From positions 1 through 52,757 of the forward strand of contig VXWP01000086.1 of assembly GCA_009835325.1 (NCBI GenBank): a DNA stretch of 52,757 bases, given 5' to 3'. How positions within the stretch are numbered: position 1 is the first letter of the stretch; each line of letters starts with the position of its first letter. The DNA is from Gemmatimonadota bacterium. GTDB lineage: Bacteria > JAAXHH01. The position numbers were made by a program, and so were the translations under genes. The notes beneath the pieces are model-generated. The model saw nothing but the letters and a program-made list of their open reading frames with translations. It ran no database searches and was not told the DNA's origin. Positions 1 to 8,911 of this stretch are shown one piece after another.

Positions 1-642
1 CCGTTGAATCACCGCCGAAGTAAACGTTTCAGGTCCGGGGGTCCAGTTCTCATCCCGGAAGGGGCTGCCGACGAAAATCGTGGGACGCTCGCTTTCGGTC
101 AGGCCGCCGATCCGCTCCGCCACCGTGGCCAGCCGCTGGCGGTAACCTTCGGAAAGCTCGCGTGCCAATTCCTCACGACCGACAAGCCTGCCCACCGTGC
201 CGATCGCATCGAGCACGTCCTCAATAGACTGTGGGTCGAGGACGAACACCGGAACATCCAGTGCTTTCAAGCTGTATACCAGTTCTTTGGCATTACCCTT
301 TGAGGCCAGTACAAGATCAGGATCAAGGGCCACGATTTTCTCGAGGCTCATGGCCGTGACGTCGCCGATCTTCTCGATTTGCCTGGCTTCCGGCGGATGA
401 TCGCAGTAGGTCGTGACCCCCACGACCGAACTTCCCGCACCGACGGCGAAAAGCAGTTCCGTGTTGCTTGGAATGAGCGAAATGATTCGCTCCGGAGTAC
501 CCTGGAGGGTCACGGCGGAACCGATGACATCCGTTTCAGTCACCTGACCGGCAGCAACCCTGGAAATCAACAGGAAACAGAGGAGAAGAACAGACCTCGG
601 GAACCGCGAAACGTGCCTCACAATCGTACCTGACGTCACCAT
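1..642 (-). CDS. BtuF-like ABC transporter substrate-binding protein, N-terminal part (cut by window edge)
   Basis: The minus strand is open from an ATG at 642 to the window edge (214 codons), so the C-terminus is missing. The translation starts with a basic segment and a hydrophobic signal stretch (about residues 13-32, SVLLLCFLLISRVAAG). It continues with the start of a TroA/BtuF-type periplasmic binding fold: PERIISLIPSNTELLFAVG, then TYCDHPPEA, KIGDVTAMSLEKIVALDPDL and NWTPGPETF. These match the family that delivers cobalamin, haem or iron-siderophore to an ABC importer in the periplasm; the ligand cannot be told from this part. There is no strong Shine-Dalgarno before 642, so a start a few codons inside, before the hydrophobic segment, is possible. 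Family assignment is confident. Confidence 0.85.
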   Translation of the reverse strand, partial: MVTSGTIVRHVSRFPRSVLLLCFLLISRVAAGQVTETDVIGSAVTLQGTPERIISLIPSNTELLFAVGAGSSVVGVTTYCDHPPEARQIEKIGDVTAMSLEKIVALDPDLVLASKGNAKELVYSLKALDVPVFVLDPQSIEDVLDAIGTVGRLVGREELARELSEGYRQRLATVAERIGGLTESERPTIFVGSPFRDENWTPGPETFTSAVIQR

Positions 643-742
643 GGAAGGGTACTGTTTACAGCGATATACAATATAGGTGAAGACGGTTAAAACGGTACTT
701 TTTTTTGTAATACGCACTAAATTGATTCGTAGCCTGAACTAC

Positions 743-767
743 GTAACCGGACATAGTAACTGGACAT
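743..767. repeat. 12-bp direct repeat, 13-bp period, upstream of the first plus-strand gene
   Basis: GTAACCGGACAT (743-754) and GTAACTGGACAT (756-767) differ at one base and are one base apart. They lie in the divergent spacer between the BtuF-like gene and the TIM-barrel gene, where a regulator-binding site is plausible. No regulator is identified. Confidence 0.35.
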
Positions 768-835
768 TGCCGTTGCACCGTCCGTGCCCGACCCTTTATC
801 GGTTGAGACGGCGGTCTCTCGGAGGGATGCCTACG

Positions 836-1666
836 ATGGGACGCTTTGACTACTGCCTCAATACGAGCACGATCCGTTCGCCCGGCGTTTCCGTGCTGGA
901 ATACGTGGATATCGCAGCCGACGCCGGATATGACGGGATCGAACCCTGGGCGGAGGAAATCGATGCCTGGGTCGAAGGGGGCGGTACGCTGACGCAACTG
1001 CGGGACCACGCTGCCGGCCGGGACATCCGGATCGTGAACCTGATCGCCTTTTTCGAATGGGCAGTGCCCGAGACCGACCGCCACGCCCATGGTTTAGAAG
1101 AGGCGCGGCGGTGCTTCGAAATGGCACAGGTGCTGGATTGCCCTTTCGTAGCCACGGCCCCGAAGGGGATCCACGACCGCGAAGTCGACCTTTTTGCCGT
1201 CGCCCGGAGATTCGCCGAACTGACGGACGCCGTATCGGATTTCTCCCCGAAACCCCTGCTGGAGTTCTGGGGCGTGTCCCGGACGCTGGGAACGGTGGGA
1301 GAAGCCCTGCTCGTGGCCGCCGAAAGCGGGGTGCGTGACGCCAGGCTGCTGACGGACATCTTTCACATGTACAAGGGAAGCGGGCACCAGCGCGGGATGG
1401 ACTACCTCGATCCCGGCCGCCTGGGCCTGGTCCACGTGAACGACTATCCTGCAGACCCGCCCCGTACGGACATCGAAGACGAGCACCGGGTCTATCCCGG
1501 AGACGGCGAAGCGCCGTGGGACGAGATCGTCGCCAGCCTGGAACGGCAGGAATACCGGGGCATGCTGTCGCTCGAGCTGTTCAATCCCGCCTACTGGGCC
1601 GAAGGGCCGGTGGCCACGGCACAAAACGGACTGGCAAAGCTTCGGGCATGCGTAGAAAACGCGTGA
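836..1666 (+). CDS. Sugar phosphate isomerase/epimerase (xylose isomerase-like TIM barrel)
   Basis: A 276-residue AP endonuclease 2-type TIM barrel, the fold of sugar isomerases and epimerases. Visible barrel segments include YVDIAADAGYDGIEPW near the start, LLEFWG, LLTDIFHMYKG, GLVHVNDYP and LSLELF near the end. The Glu, Asp, His and Glu in the last four sit where this family binds its divalent metal. The frame is open upstream to 677, but GGAGGG at 821-826 lies nine bases before ATG 836, and the longer versions have no family sequence in front. The gene is followed 67 bases on by a DUF6785-like membrane protein, an arrangement repeated near 32 kb with another isomerase. The substrate is unknown; a sugar or polyol derivative is likely. 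It should be cytoplasmic. Confidence 0.85.
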   Translation: MGRFDYCLNTSTIRSPGVSVLEYVDIAADAGYDGIEPWAEEIDAWVEGGGTLTQLRDHAAGRDIRIVNLIAFFEWAVPETDRHAHGLEEARRCFEMAQVLDCPFVATAPKGIHDREVDLFAVARRFAELTDAVSDFSPKPLLEFWGVSRTLGTVGEALLVAAESGVRDARLLTDIFHMYKGSGHQRGMDYLDPGRLGLVHVNDYPADPPRTDIEDEHRVYPGDGEAPWDEIVASLERQEYRGMLSLELFNPAYWAEGPVATAQNGLAKLRACVENA

Positions 1667-1733
1667 TTCGCAACTGACCGGTTCATGCCGCACGGACATC
1701 ACGTTCATCCCTCGCGTCTATCCCCCTGCTATC

Positions 1734-3716
1734 ATGTCCACAGCCACATTGCCACAATCCGACCGGGAAATGTCCCCAGCGCCTCCCGCTGTACGGCCCG
1801 TTTCCGCCGGCCTCACCCTCCGGGCCGTGGTGATCGGATGCGTCTTCACCATCCTGTTGACCATCTGGTCGCTCGCCTCCGAATTCGTAACGCGCGGCTC
1901 ATTCATTACGGTCACCCACCTGCCGGTGGCGGCGCTGCTGCCCTTCCTTCTGATGGTCCTCATGGTGAATCCCTGTCTGAAAATCACCGGCTTCAGCCGT
2001 CCATTCAACAGCCAGGAACTTGTCGTGATCTTCTTCCTGGTCTTCACGGCTTCCGTCATACCGGGCTGGGCCTTCAGCAATTACGCGATATCGATCATCA
2101 GCGGTCCGTTCTATCACGCCACGCCCGAGAACCGGTGGGCGGAACTGTTCCTCGACTATCTTCCGTCCTGGCTGGTGGTCCCGAACCACCTGGGTGGGTT
2201 GAACCAGTTCTACGAGGGCGTGTATTCCACGCGGAACATACGCTGGCAGATCTGGTTCGTACCCATGTTCTGGTGGGTGACGTTCTACATCGCCCTGTTC
2301 ATGGTCGGCGCTTCGATCATGGTCATGCTCCGGAAGCAGTGGGTTGAACACGAACGGCTGGCCTTTCCGTTGGCCCAGGTGCCACTGGCGCTGATAGACG
2401 GCGCCGAGGATCGGGCCCTTCTGCCCAGGATTGCCCGTGTACCCATGTTCTGGTGGGGGTTCGGCATCACGCTGGTCATCATGATCTGGAACATGTTCAG
2501 CTTCTTCGACCTCATGCCCGCAATCCCCCTCGGCGCGGGACACGCCTTTCCCCTGACCCTGTACGAGGCCTTCCATCCCATCCAGGTGCGCGTAAACTTC
2601 CTGCTGATCGGAGTGGCCTACTTCACGCGGGTGGAAGTTTTGCTCAGCGTCTGGCTGTTCTACCTCATCCGCATTGTGCAGCAGGGCGTGATGACCCGCG
2701 TCGGCGTGCCGGGTCCGCAGGAAATGATGCATTTCCAGCACCTGTCCGGCTTTCTGGTCTTCGTGGTGTTCGGGCTGTGGATGGCGCGAAGGCATATCCG
2801 CGACGTGATCCGGAAAGCCCTGGGAAGGGCGCCTGAAATCGATGATTCACGAGAGTTCTTTTCGTACCGTACGGCCGTGCTATCTTTCTCCGGCGGTTCG
2901 ATTTACATGGTTTTCCTTCTGTGGAGCGCGGGCATGACGCTCTGGGTCGTAGCGCTCATGATGTTCGTCCTGCTCGTCCTGTATATTGGCGTAACCCGCG
3001 TAGTGGCCGAGACCGGCCTGGCATCCCTGGACCTGCCGTACAACAGCGCCAACGAAATCACGCTTCGGTTCGTCGGATCGGAGCACATCAACGCCCGGAC
3101 CATCGCGGGGATGTGGCTGTGCCAGACCTTCACCCGAAACTGGCGGACCCTCGGCATGTGTTCCATGGCGCACGCCGCCAAGGTGGGCGACGTAATCGGC
3201 GGCGTGGGCAAGGGGGTGTTCGGCGCCATTGCGCTTTCGCTGGCCATTGGATTCATGACAGCCCTGTTGTACACGCTCTACCTGGGGTATGACATGGGCG
3301 CGTCCCAGCTCAAGGCAGGCGGATTCGAGTCCGGGGCGAAGGGTTACTGGACGCAATTGGAGACTTTTCTTACGAATCCGCAGGCCATGACGCAATCCCA
3401 GTTGACCATGGTAATGAGCGGCGTCCTGATCTCGGCATTCCTGATCTGGGCCCATCACCGGCTTCACTTCTGGCCCCTTCATCCCGTGGGGTTCGGGATC
3501 GTCACCACCTACGCGGCGGATATGGCTTTCCTTTCCATCCTGATCGTATGGATCGTCAAATCCGCTGTCCTCCGGCTCGGCGGCGTATCACTCTATCGCA
3601 AGGGCCAGCCTCTGTTTATCGGCATTATCGCCGGATACGCCCTGGGGGTTTTTCTGACCTTCCTGGTGGACGCGGCCTGGTTCCCGGGCGCGGGACACGT
3701 CGTGGACGGTTGGTAG
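1734..3716 (+). CDS. DUF6785/DUF6784-like polytopic membrane protein (probable transporter)
   Basis: A 660-residue inner-membrane protein with more than a dozen hydrophobic segments from about residue 27 to 650. It shares clear blocks with the 681-residue protein at 30446-32491: GPFYHATPEN against APFYFASPEN, and MLRKQWVEHERL identical in both, followed by FPL. Both also have VVAETG with a following LDLP, FARNWRT/FTRNWRT, and a C-terminal WPLHPVG/WPLHPIG. I recognise the family as the DUF6785/DUF6784 membrane proteins, thought to resemble oligopeptide transporters (OPT); no substrate is established. The conserved RKQWVEHERL sits between predicted membrane spans. The neighbouring isomerase and oxidative genes suggest uptake of a carbohydrate- or peptide-like compound. 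The Shine-Dalgarno is weak at ATG 1734, but the next in-frame ATG would remove only the N-terminal tail. Confidence 0.75.
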   Translation: MSTATLPQSDREMSPAPPAVRPVSAGLTLRAVVIGCVFTILLTIWSLASEFVTRGSFITVTHLPVAALLPFLLMVLMVNPCLKITGFSRPFNSQELVVIFFLVFTASVIPGWAFSNYAISIISGPFYHATPENRWAELFLDYLPSWLVVPNHLGGLNQFYEGVYSTRNIRWQIWFVPMFWWVTFYIALFMVGASIMVMLRKQWVEHERLAFPLAQVPLALIDGAEDRALLPRIARVPMFWWGFGITLVIMIWNMFSFFDLMPAIPLGAGHAFPLTLYEAFHPIQVRVNFLLIGVAYFTRVEVLLSVWLFYLIRIVQQGVMTRVGVPGPQEMMHFQHLSGFLVFVVFGLWMARRHIRDVIRKALGRAPEIDDSREFFSYRTAVLSFSGGSIYMVFLLWSAGMTLWVVALMMFVLLVLYIGVTRVVAETGLASLDLPYNSANEITLRFVGSEHINARTIAGMWLCQTFTRNWRTLGMCSMAHAAKVGDVIGGVGKGVFGAIALSLAIGFMTALLYTLYLGYDMGASQLKAGGFESGAKGYWTQLETFLTNPQAMTQSQLTMVMSGVLISAFLIWAHHRLHFWPLHPVGFGIVTTYAADMAFLSILIVWIVKSAVLRLGGVSLYRKGQPLFIGIIAGYALGVFLTFLVDAAWFPGAGHVVDGW

Positions 3717-3788
3717 CGGAGCGACCCATAGTGGCGCGGCGCGGTTCATCAACAGATAGTTCAAAGCGCAAGGAGCAGATGATTCCTC

Positions 3789-4766
3789 ATGAAACTTTCC
3801 ATTCTCGACCAGTCTCCCATACGTGATGGGGTAACGGCCGTGCAGGCCTTCCAGGAGACCCTGACCATGGCCAGGGAGGCCGAACGGCTGGGTTACCGGC
3901 GTTTCTGGGTGTCCGAGCACCACAACGCCCACTGCCTGGCCGGCAGTTCGCCTGAAGTGCTGCTCGCTGCTATCGGGGCCGCCACGAAGGACATGCGGAT
4001 CGGTTCCGGGGGCGTCATGCTGCCCTATTACAGCCCCTTCAAAGTCGCCGAGAGCTTCTCCGTGCTCACGAATCTCTATCCGGACCGGGTCGACCTGGGG
4101 GTCGGACGAGCGCCAGGCGGAGACATGAAGACGGCCCGGATGCTGGCGCCCGGCGCAGGGCCGCGGTTCGAGCAGTTCCCCGAACTTGTCGCCCAGCTGG
4201 TGGAGATCCTTCAGGACCGGGATTTCGAGCCGCGGGTCACGCCGCCCATCCAGTCTCCGCCCCCCGTCTGGATGCTCGGGTCCAGTCCGGAAAGCGCGAT
4301 GCTCGCCGCCCGGCTGGGCCTGCCCTACAATTTCGCCCTCTTCATCAACAGCAACATCGACCCGCGCATCCTCGAATTCTACCGTCACTATTTCGAGCCC
4401 TCCGCCCAGACGCCGCGGCCCGAGGCCTGCATCGCGATTAACGTCATCTGCGCCGACACCGAGGCGGAGGCCAAACGCCTCGCCCTCAGCCGCGACCTCC
4501 TCTTCGCCCGCTTCGCTTCGGGCAAGCCCAGCAACGTCGTACCTACGGTGGAGGAGGCCGAAAAACACCGGTTCAGTGAAGCCGAAAAAGCCTTTCTGGA
4601 GGACAAGTTCCGCCTTGCGGCCGTGGGTAGTCCGGACCAGGTCCGGGACACCATCGACCGGCTTGCGGGCCGGTTCGGAGCCGAAGAGGTCATGGCCGTA
4701 ACCATCACCCACGATTTCAAAGCCCGGCTGCGGTCCTACGAACTCCTGGCCGGCGTGTACGGGTAG
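3789..4766 (+). CDS. LLM-class flavin-dependent oxidoreductase (luciferase-like monooxygenase)
   Basis: A 325-residue bacterial luciferase-like protein of the single-component group often labelled MsnO8 or YhbW-like. Family features in order are KLSILDQSPI at the N-terminus, RFWVSEHHN near residue 40, RIGSGGVMLPYYSPFKVAE near 75, and DLGVGRAPGGD near 105. A C-terminal block containing VGSPDQVRDTIDRL is also typical. Such enzymes use reduced flavin and oxygen to oxidise varied substrates in the cytoplasm. AGGAG at 3771-3775 is 13 bases before ATG 3789, a long but usable spacing; an ATG at 3779 is in another frame. The gene continues the catabolic run on the plus strand. The substrate is not predictable from sequence. 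Confidence 0.88.
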   Translation: MKLSILDQSPIRDGVTAVQAFQETLTMAREAERLGYRRFWVSEHHNAHCLAGSSPEVLLAAIGAATKDMRIGSGGVMLPYYSPFKVAESFSVLTNLYPDRVDLGVGRAPGGDMKTARMLAPGAGPRFEQFPELVAQLVEILQDRDFEPRVTPPIQSPPPVWMLGSSPESAMLAARLGLPYNFALFINSNIDPRILEFYRHYFEPSAQTPRPEACIAINVICADTEAEAKRLALSRDLLFARFASGKPSNVVPTVEEAEKHRFSEAEKAFLEDKFRLAAVGSPDQVRDTIDRLAGRFGAEEVMAVTITHDFKARLRSYELLAGVYG

Positions 4767-4801
4767 ATCGCTTCATTAAAGGTGAATCGCTCCAAATAGG
4801 A

Positions 4802-4830
4802 TTGCCTGCAGGAATCAAAATGACTACATT
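4802..4830 (+). promoter_or_regulatory. Sigma-70-like promoter before the PhyH gene
   Basis: TTGCCT (4802-4807), 17-base spacer, TACATT (4825-4830). Transcription would start near 4837, about 44 bases before ATG 4881. The same pair, TTGCCC-17-TACATT, precedes the tRNA-Pro genes. Confidence 0.5.
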
Positions 4831-4880
4831 GTGATGGCCTCCACTTCCCGTACGCGACCATCGAACAAGGAGCATCCGAC

Positions 4881-5693
4881 ATGACCATGGTCATGGAACA
4901 AACCGTGCTGAGCGACGAGCAGATCGCGTTCTACCAGGAAAACGGGTTTCTCCACATCCCGGAGGTATTTACGCTGGAAGAGACTGCCGAATTGTCGGAT
5001 CAAATGGACCGGCTCGTCGAGGACTGGGCGTTCACGAGCCCGGGATGGAACGGTCCATGGCGCCTGGCCTACATGGATCCGGAGACGGAGGCCAAATCCA
5101 AACTGACGGCCATGCACGATCTCCATTTCTATTCCCAGGCCTGGTCGCGCGCCGTCGCCAACCCACGGCTGGTGGAGGCCCTGTCGCAGCTGCTGGGGCC
5201 AAACGTGGAGCTGCACCACACCACGCTGCACATCAAGCCGCCCCAGACCGGGCATCCCTTTCCCCTGCACCAGGACAACCCTTTCTACGGCCATCACGAC
5301 GGCCGGTACATCGACGTACTCGTCCACCTGGACGACACCTGCCACGAGAACGGTGAGATCCGCTTCCTGGCGGGCTCCCACAAATCCGGTCATCTGCAGC
5401 ATATCACCGAATCAGAAGAAGGTCCCTGCGCGCCTCATCTGCCGACCGACGAGTACAAGCTGGAAGACACGGTGGCCGTACCGGCCCGGGCCGGCGACGT
5501 GGTCATCTTCTGCATCGACACCGTGCACGGTTCCTACATCAACCAGACAAAAGAGCCCCGCAGGCTCGTGCGCATGGGCTACCGGAACCCGGACAACCGG
5601 CAGGAGTACGGCCAGAGCTTCGGACGGCCGGGTCTTATGGTCTGCGGATACCGCAAACGGCGAGAAGGCGACGAACTGCTCCCGGGTAACTGA
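4881..5693 (+). CDS. Phytanoyl-CoA dioxygenase (PhyH) family protein
   Basis: A 270-residue non-haem iron, 2-oxoglutarate-type dioxygenase. The iron-binding triad is readable: His130 and Asp132 in LHQDNPFYG, and His216 in DTVHGSY. Arg231, in RRLVRMGYR, could hold 2-oxoglutarate. The N-terminal region has the family pattern ENGFLHIPEVF. AAGGAG a few bases upstream supports ATG 4881. The stop codon TGA (5691-5693) overlaps the ATG of the next gene by one base (TGATG), so the two are probably translationally coupled. PhyH relatives in environmental bacteria hydroxylate diverse small molecules, so phytanoyl-CoA itself is unlikely to be the substrate. The dimethylformamidase-like partner hints at a nitrogenous or amide compound, which is inference. 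Confidence 0.88.
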   Translation: MTMVMEQTVLSDEQIAFYQENGFLHIPEVFTLEETAELSDQMDRLVEDWAFTSPGWNGPWRLAYMDPETEAKSKLTAMHDLHFYSQAWSRAVANPRLVEALSQLLGPNVELHHTTLHIKPPQTGHPFPLHQDNPFYGHHDGRYIDVLVHLDDTCHENGEIRFLAGSHKSGHLQHITESEEGPCAPHLPTDEYKLEDTVAVPARAGDVVIFCIDTVHGSYINQTKEPRRLVRMGYRNPDNRQEYGQSFGRPGLMVCGYRKRREGDELLPGN

Positions 5694-7897
5694 TGACCGA
5701 CATTCCCCTGCTGGGTTACACCGACCGGTTGTCCGGCCGGCCCGGCGACGAGATCGCCTTCAAGGTCAGCAGCGTGGCCGCGGAACCCTACCAGGCCAGC
5801 CTCGTTCGCGTGATATGCGCCGACCCCAATCCCGCCGGTCCCGGATTACAACTGGAGGAAGCCGGCCTGCCCTTCTGGGGCGAATTCCCCTCCAGGTCCC
5901 AACCCTTCCACCCGGGCTCTCACGCCGTCATCCCTCTTGACGGCCGCTTCCACCCGGCCAGCGGCCTTACCCTTACCGCCACGATATGGCCCACGTCCCC
6001 GGACAAGGCGGACCAGGGCATCGTCAATTGCAGTACCAGTGGACGGAAGCCGGCGCTCAGTCTCTGCCTGGACCGGGGCGTTTTGACCGCGGTCGTCCGT
6101 TCATCGACGAACCAGGTGACCCGTGTTACCTGTCGAAGCGAGCCGATCAAGTCCCGGCAATGGTACCGGGTGTGGGCGAGCTACGATGCCGGAAGCGGGA
6201 CGGTGAGTGTGGGGTTCCGGGCAATCCACGCACCTCCCGGACCATCCAATATCACAGTTGAGGCCGTCGGCCCCGTTCCCCTGGGCGACCTGGCCCGGAT
6301 CATCATCGGTGGACAGGACGGCGATCCCGTTCACGGCCACTTCAATGGCAAGATCGAAGCGCCTTCCCTCGTCGACATCCCGGTGGAAGAAACCGACCAC
6401 CACGAATACGACGTCAGAAACCATCCTGGCGCATGGGCCCTGTGGGACTTCGCCCGTGACACGAGTTCGACCCGAATCGTGGACGTCGGACCGCATGGAA
6501 TGCACGGCCGCCTGGTCAACATGCCGGCCCGCGCCATGACCGGTTCCCGGTGGACCGGCGAGGAAATGTCCTGGAAGCACGCACCGGATCAGTACGGCGC
6601 CATCCACTTCCACGACGACGACATCTACGACTTCGGCTGGGAGACCGATTTCACCTTCACGATCCCGGACGGCATGCGATCGGGACTCTACGCGGCCCGT
6701 ATCCGCTGTGGCGAACACGAGGACATGATGCCGTTCTACGTCTGCGCGCCACGGAGCAGGCCCACGGCGGATCTCTGCGTCCTTGCGTCCACCTTCACCT
6801 ATACCGTCTACGGCAATCACGCCCGTCCGAATTTCCATCCTTCCTGGCTGGACCGGATCAATGAATGGAACGCTTATCCCTGGAATCCCGCCGTTCACCC
6901 GGAATACGGGCTCTCCACCTACAACTTTCACGGTGACGGCAGCGGCATCTGCCACGCCAGCCACAGGCGTCCCCTATTCTCTCTACGCCCGGGCTACATC
7001 ACTTTCGGCGCCACGGAAGGCGATTGCTCGGGGCTGAGGCATCTTCAGGCGGACACCCACCTGTACGCATGGCTCGAAAAGCAGGGTATCCCCTTCGACA
7101 TCGTCACCGACCAGGAACTGCACGATGACGGTATCGAGGCGATAAAGGGCTACCGCGCCGTAACCACGGGTTCCCATCCGGAATACCATACGCCGCGCAC
7201 GCTCGACGCCCTGCGGCAGTTCCGGGAACAGGGCGGCCACTTCATGTACCTGGGGGGAAACGGGTTCTACTGGCGCATCGCCGTCCACCCGGAGGGCAAC
7301 GGGACCCTCGAAATCCGTCGGAACGAAGGCGGCATACGGGCCTGGGCGGCCGAACCGGGCGAGTACTTCCAGGCCTTTGACGGCGGTTACGGCGGACTCT
7401 GGCGCCGGAACAACCGTCCCCCGCAGCAGCTCGCCGGCGTGGGGTTTTCGGCCCAGGGCAATTTCCATGGATCGTACTATCGCATCGATCCGGACGCCCG
7501 CGTCAACCCGGAGACCGCATGGATCTTCGAGGGGGTGGAGGGCGAGACCGTGGGCGATTACGGGTTCAGCGGAAACGGTGCCGCCGGGTTCGAACTCGAC
7601 CGGGCCGACTACCGGCTGGGCACCCCCGAAAACACCCGCGTCATCGCGAGTTCCGAAGACCACCACGAATCCTTCATACCCGTGCCCGAAGAGCTGCTCA
7701 CCCACATCACGACCTGGTCCGGTGAACCGATCGACAAACTGATCCGGGCGGACATGGTGTATCAGCAGTCGGACTCCGGCAGCCAGCTTTTTTCCACAGG
7801 ATCCATCACCTTCTGCGGCAGCCTGCTGCATAACGATGCCGACAACGACATTTCCAGGATCGTGTCCAACGTGCTGCGCCGGTTCCTGAAACCATGA
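5693..7897 (+). CDS. N,N-dimethylformamidase beta-subunit-like protein with LamG-type domain
   Basis: A 734-residue protein with three parts. Residues 1-75 form a beta-rich N-terminal region (LGYTDRLSGRPGDEIAFKVSS). Residues about 80-260 resemble a concanavalin/LamG sandwich (LTLTATIWP, QWYRVWASYDAG, IIIGGQDGD). Residues about 300-734 match the large subunit of N,N-dimethylformamidase. Inside that part, TGSHPEYHT and LGGNGFYWRI resemble its glutamine-amidotransferase-like core, where Tyr and Glu bind iron in the studied enzyme. I do not see a separate small subunit next door. The start overlaps the PhyH stop, and the stop overlaps the phosphoesterase start (ATGA), making a coupled three-gene unit. 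Hydrolysis of an amide is a reasonable guess; dimethylformamide itself is not implied. No signal peptide is visible, so it is probably cytoplasmic. Confidence 0.8.
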   Translation: MTDIPLLGYTDRLSGRPGDEIAFKVSSVAAEPYQASLVRVICADPNPAGPGLQLEEAGLPFWGEFPSRSQPFHPGSHAVIPLDGRFHPASGLTLTATIWPTSPDKADQGIVNCSTSGRKPALSLCLDRGVLTAVVRSSTNQVTRVTCRSEPIKSRQWYRVWASYDAGSGTVSVGFRAIHAPPGPSNITVEAVGPVPLGDLARIIIGGQDGDPVHGHFNGKIEAPSLVDIPVEETDHHEYDVRNHPGAWALWDFARDTSSTRIVDVGPHGMHGRLVNMPARAMTGSRWTGEEMSWKHAPDQYGAIHFHDDDIYDFGWETDFTFTIPDGMRSGLYAARIRCGEHEDMMPFYVCAPRSRPTADLCVLASTFTYTVYGNHARPNFHPSWLDRINEWNAYPWNPAVHPEYGLSTYNFHGDGSGICHASHRRPLFSLRPGYITFGATEGDCSGLRHLQADTHLYAWLEKQGIPFDIVTDQELHDDGIEAIKGYRAVTTGSHPEYHTPRTLDALRQFREQGGHFMYLGGNGFYWRIAVHPEGNGTLEIRRNEGGIRAWAAEPGEYFQAFDGGYGGLWRRNNRPPQQLAGVGFSAQGNFHGSYYRIDPDARVNPETAWIFEGVEGETVGDYGFSGNGAAGFELDRADYRLGTPENTRVIASSEDHHESFIPVPEELLTHITTWSGEPIDKLIRADMVYQQSDSGSQLFSTGSITFCGSLLHNDADNDISRIVSNVLRRFLKP

Positions 7898-8820
7898 AGA
7901 TCGCCGTTTTCGCCGACGTGCACAGCAACCTTGACGCGCTGGAAACCGTCCTGGACCATATCGACCGCTGGCGTCCCGACAGGATCCTCTGCGCGGGCGA
8001 CATCATCAACCGGGGACCCAAACCCCGCGAGTGCACCGAATGCGTTGTGACCCGTGCCTTGGCGGAAAACTGGGGCATGATTTACGGGAACCACGAGCGG
8101 TACGTGCTGAAGTACGGAAGCGGAAACCTGCCCGACCGCGGTCCCGAATTCGAGATCATCAGGCATGCGAAGTGGACGTACGATCAGTTGGCCGGGCAGA
8201 CTGGACAGGCGGGTCAGACTGGGGCGAAGAGGCCGGACCGCACGGTAAGCGAGACCGGCCCGAACCGACCGGACAGCCTGGTCGAACGCCTCGAAGCACT
8301 GCCCTTTCAGTGGTCCATGACCGATGAGGCGGGGAACGAATTCCGCATGGTGCACGCCTCCATGCTGGGAGACCGCAAAGGGATCTTCCCCGATGACACC
8401 GAAGCATCGCTGCGCGAGAAAATCGCTCCGGCGCCGAAGGTGCTGGTGGTGGGACATACGCACCGGCCCCTGGTCCGGCCCGTGGACGACGCCCTGGTCG
8501 TCAACGTGGGCGCGGTGGGTGCGCCATTCGACCGGGACCCCCGCGCGGCCTACGCCCGGATGACGTTCGAGGCCGGCGCCTGGAAGGCGGAGATCATCCG
8601 ACTCGACTATGACCGCGAACGGGCGATCTCGCGCTTCCACGAATCCGGCTACCTGGAGGACAGCGGCGATTTCGCCAGGCTTATCCTTGCCGAGTTCCGC
8701 GAAGCCCGGTCCCTTATACCAGGTTGGTACCGCGCCTTCGAAGACCGGGTGATGGCTGGTGAGATATCGCTGAAGGCGTCAGTGGATCGTTACCTGGAAG
8801 ACTGCGAGATCGACGGCTGA
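7894..8820 (+). CDS. Calcineurin-like metallophosphoesterase (YfcE/MJ0936-type)
   Basis: A 308-residue protein with all motifs of the dimetal phosphoesterase family: Asp8 and His10 (FADVHSN), Asp36 (AGDI), Asn66-His67 (YGNHERY), His154 (VHASML), and His188/His190 (VVGHTHRP). It should hydrolyse a phosphodiester or phosphomonoester in the cytoplasm. Residues about 100-128 (start GQTGQAGQTG) are a low-complexity, Gly/Gln/Thr/Pro-rich insertion unlike the rest; at DNA level CAGACTGG occurs at 8197-8204 and again at 8215-8222. The ATG overlaps the previous stop as ATGA, so it is co-translated with the dimethylformamidase-like gene. The C-terminal 70 residues are charged and helical and are not part of the core fold. 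Confidence 0.88.
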   Translation: MKIAVFADVHSNLDALETVLDHIDRWRPDRILCAGDIINRGPKPRECTECVVTRALAENWGMIYGNHERYVLKYGSGNLPDRGPEFEIIRHAKWTYDQLAGQTGQAGQTGAKRPDRTVSETGPNRPDSLVERLEALPFQWSMTDEAGNEFRMVHASMLGDRKGIFPDDTEASLREKIAPAPKVLVVGHTHRPLVRPVDDALVVNVGAVGAPFDRDPRAAYARMTFEAGAWKAEIIRLDYDRERAISRFHESGYLEDSGDFARLILAEFREARSLIPGWYRAFEDRVMAGEISLKASVDRYLEDCEIDG

Positions 8821-8911
8821 ACGCGTAGATCGCCGGCCGTGCGCGTCGGGCGACCTGGATTGACCCACAAGCGAGACGTAAGGGAATCGCCATCCCATTC
8901 ATGAAAGGATC

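Noticed and set aside
4-633. Plus-strand open frames at the left end
   Set aside because: They lie opposite a minus-strand frame with a clear BtuF-type sequence and show no family motifs.
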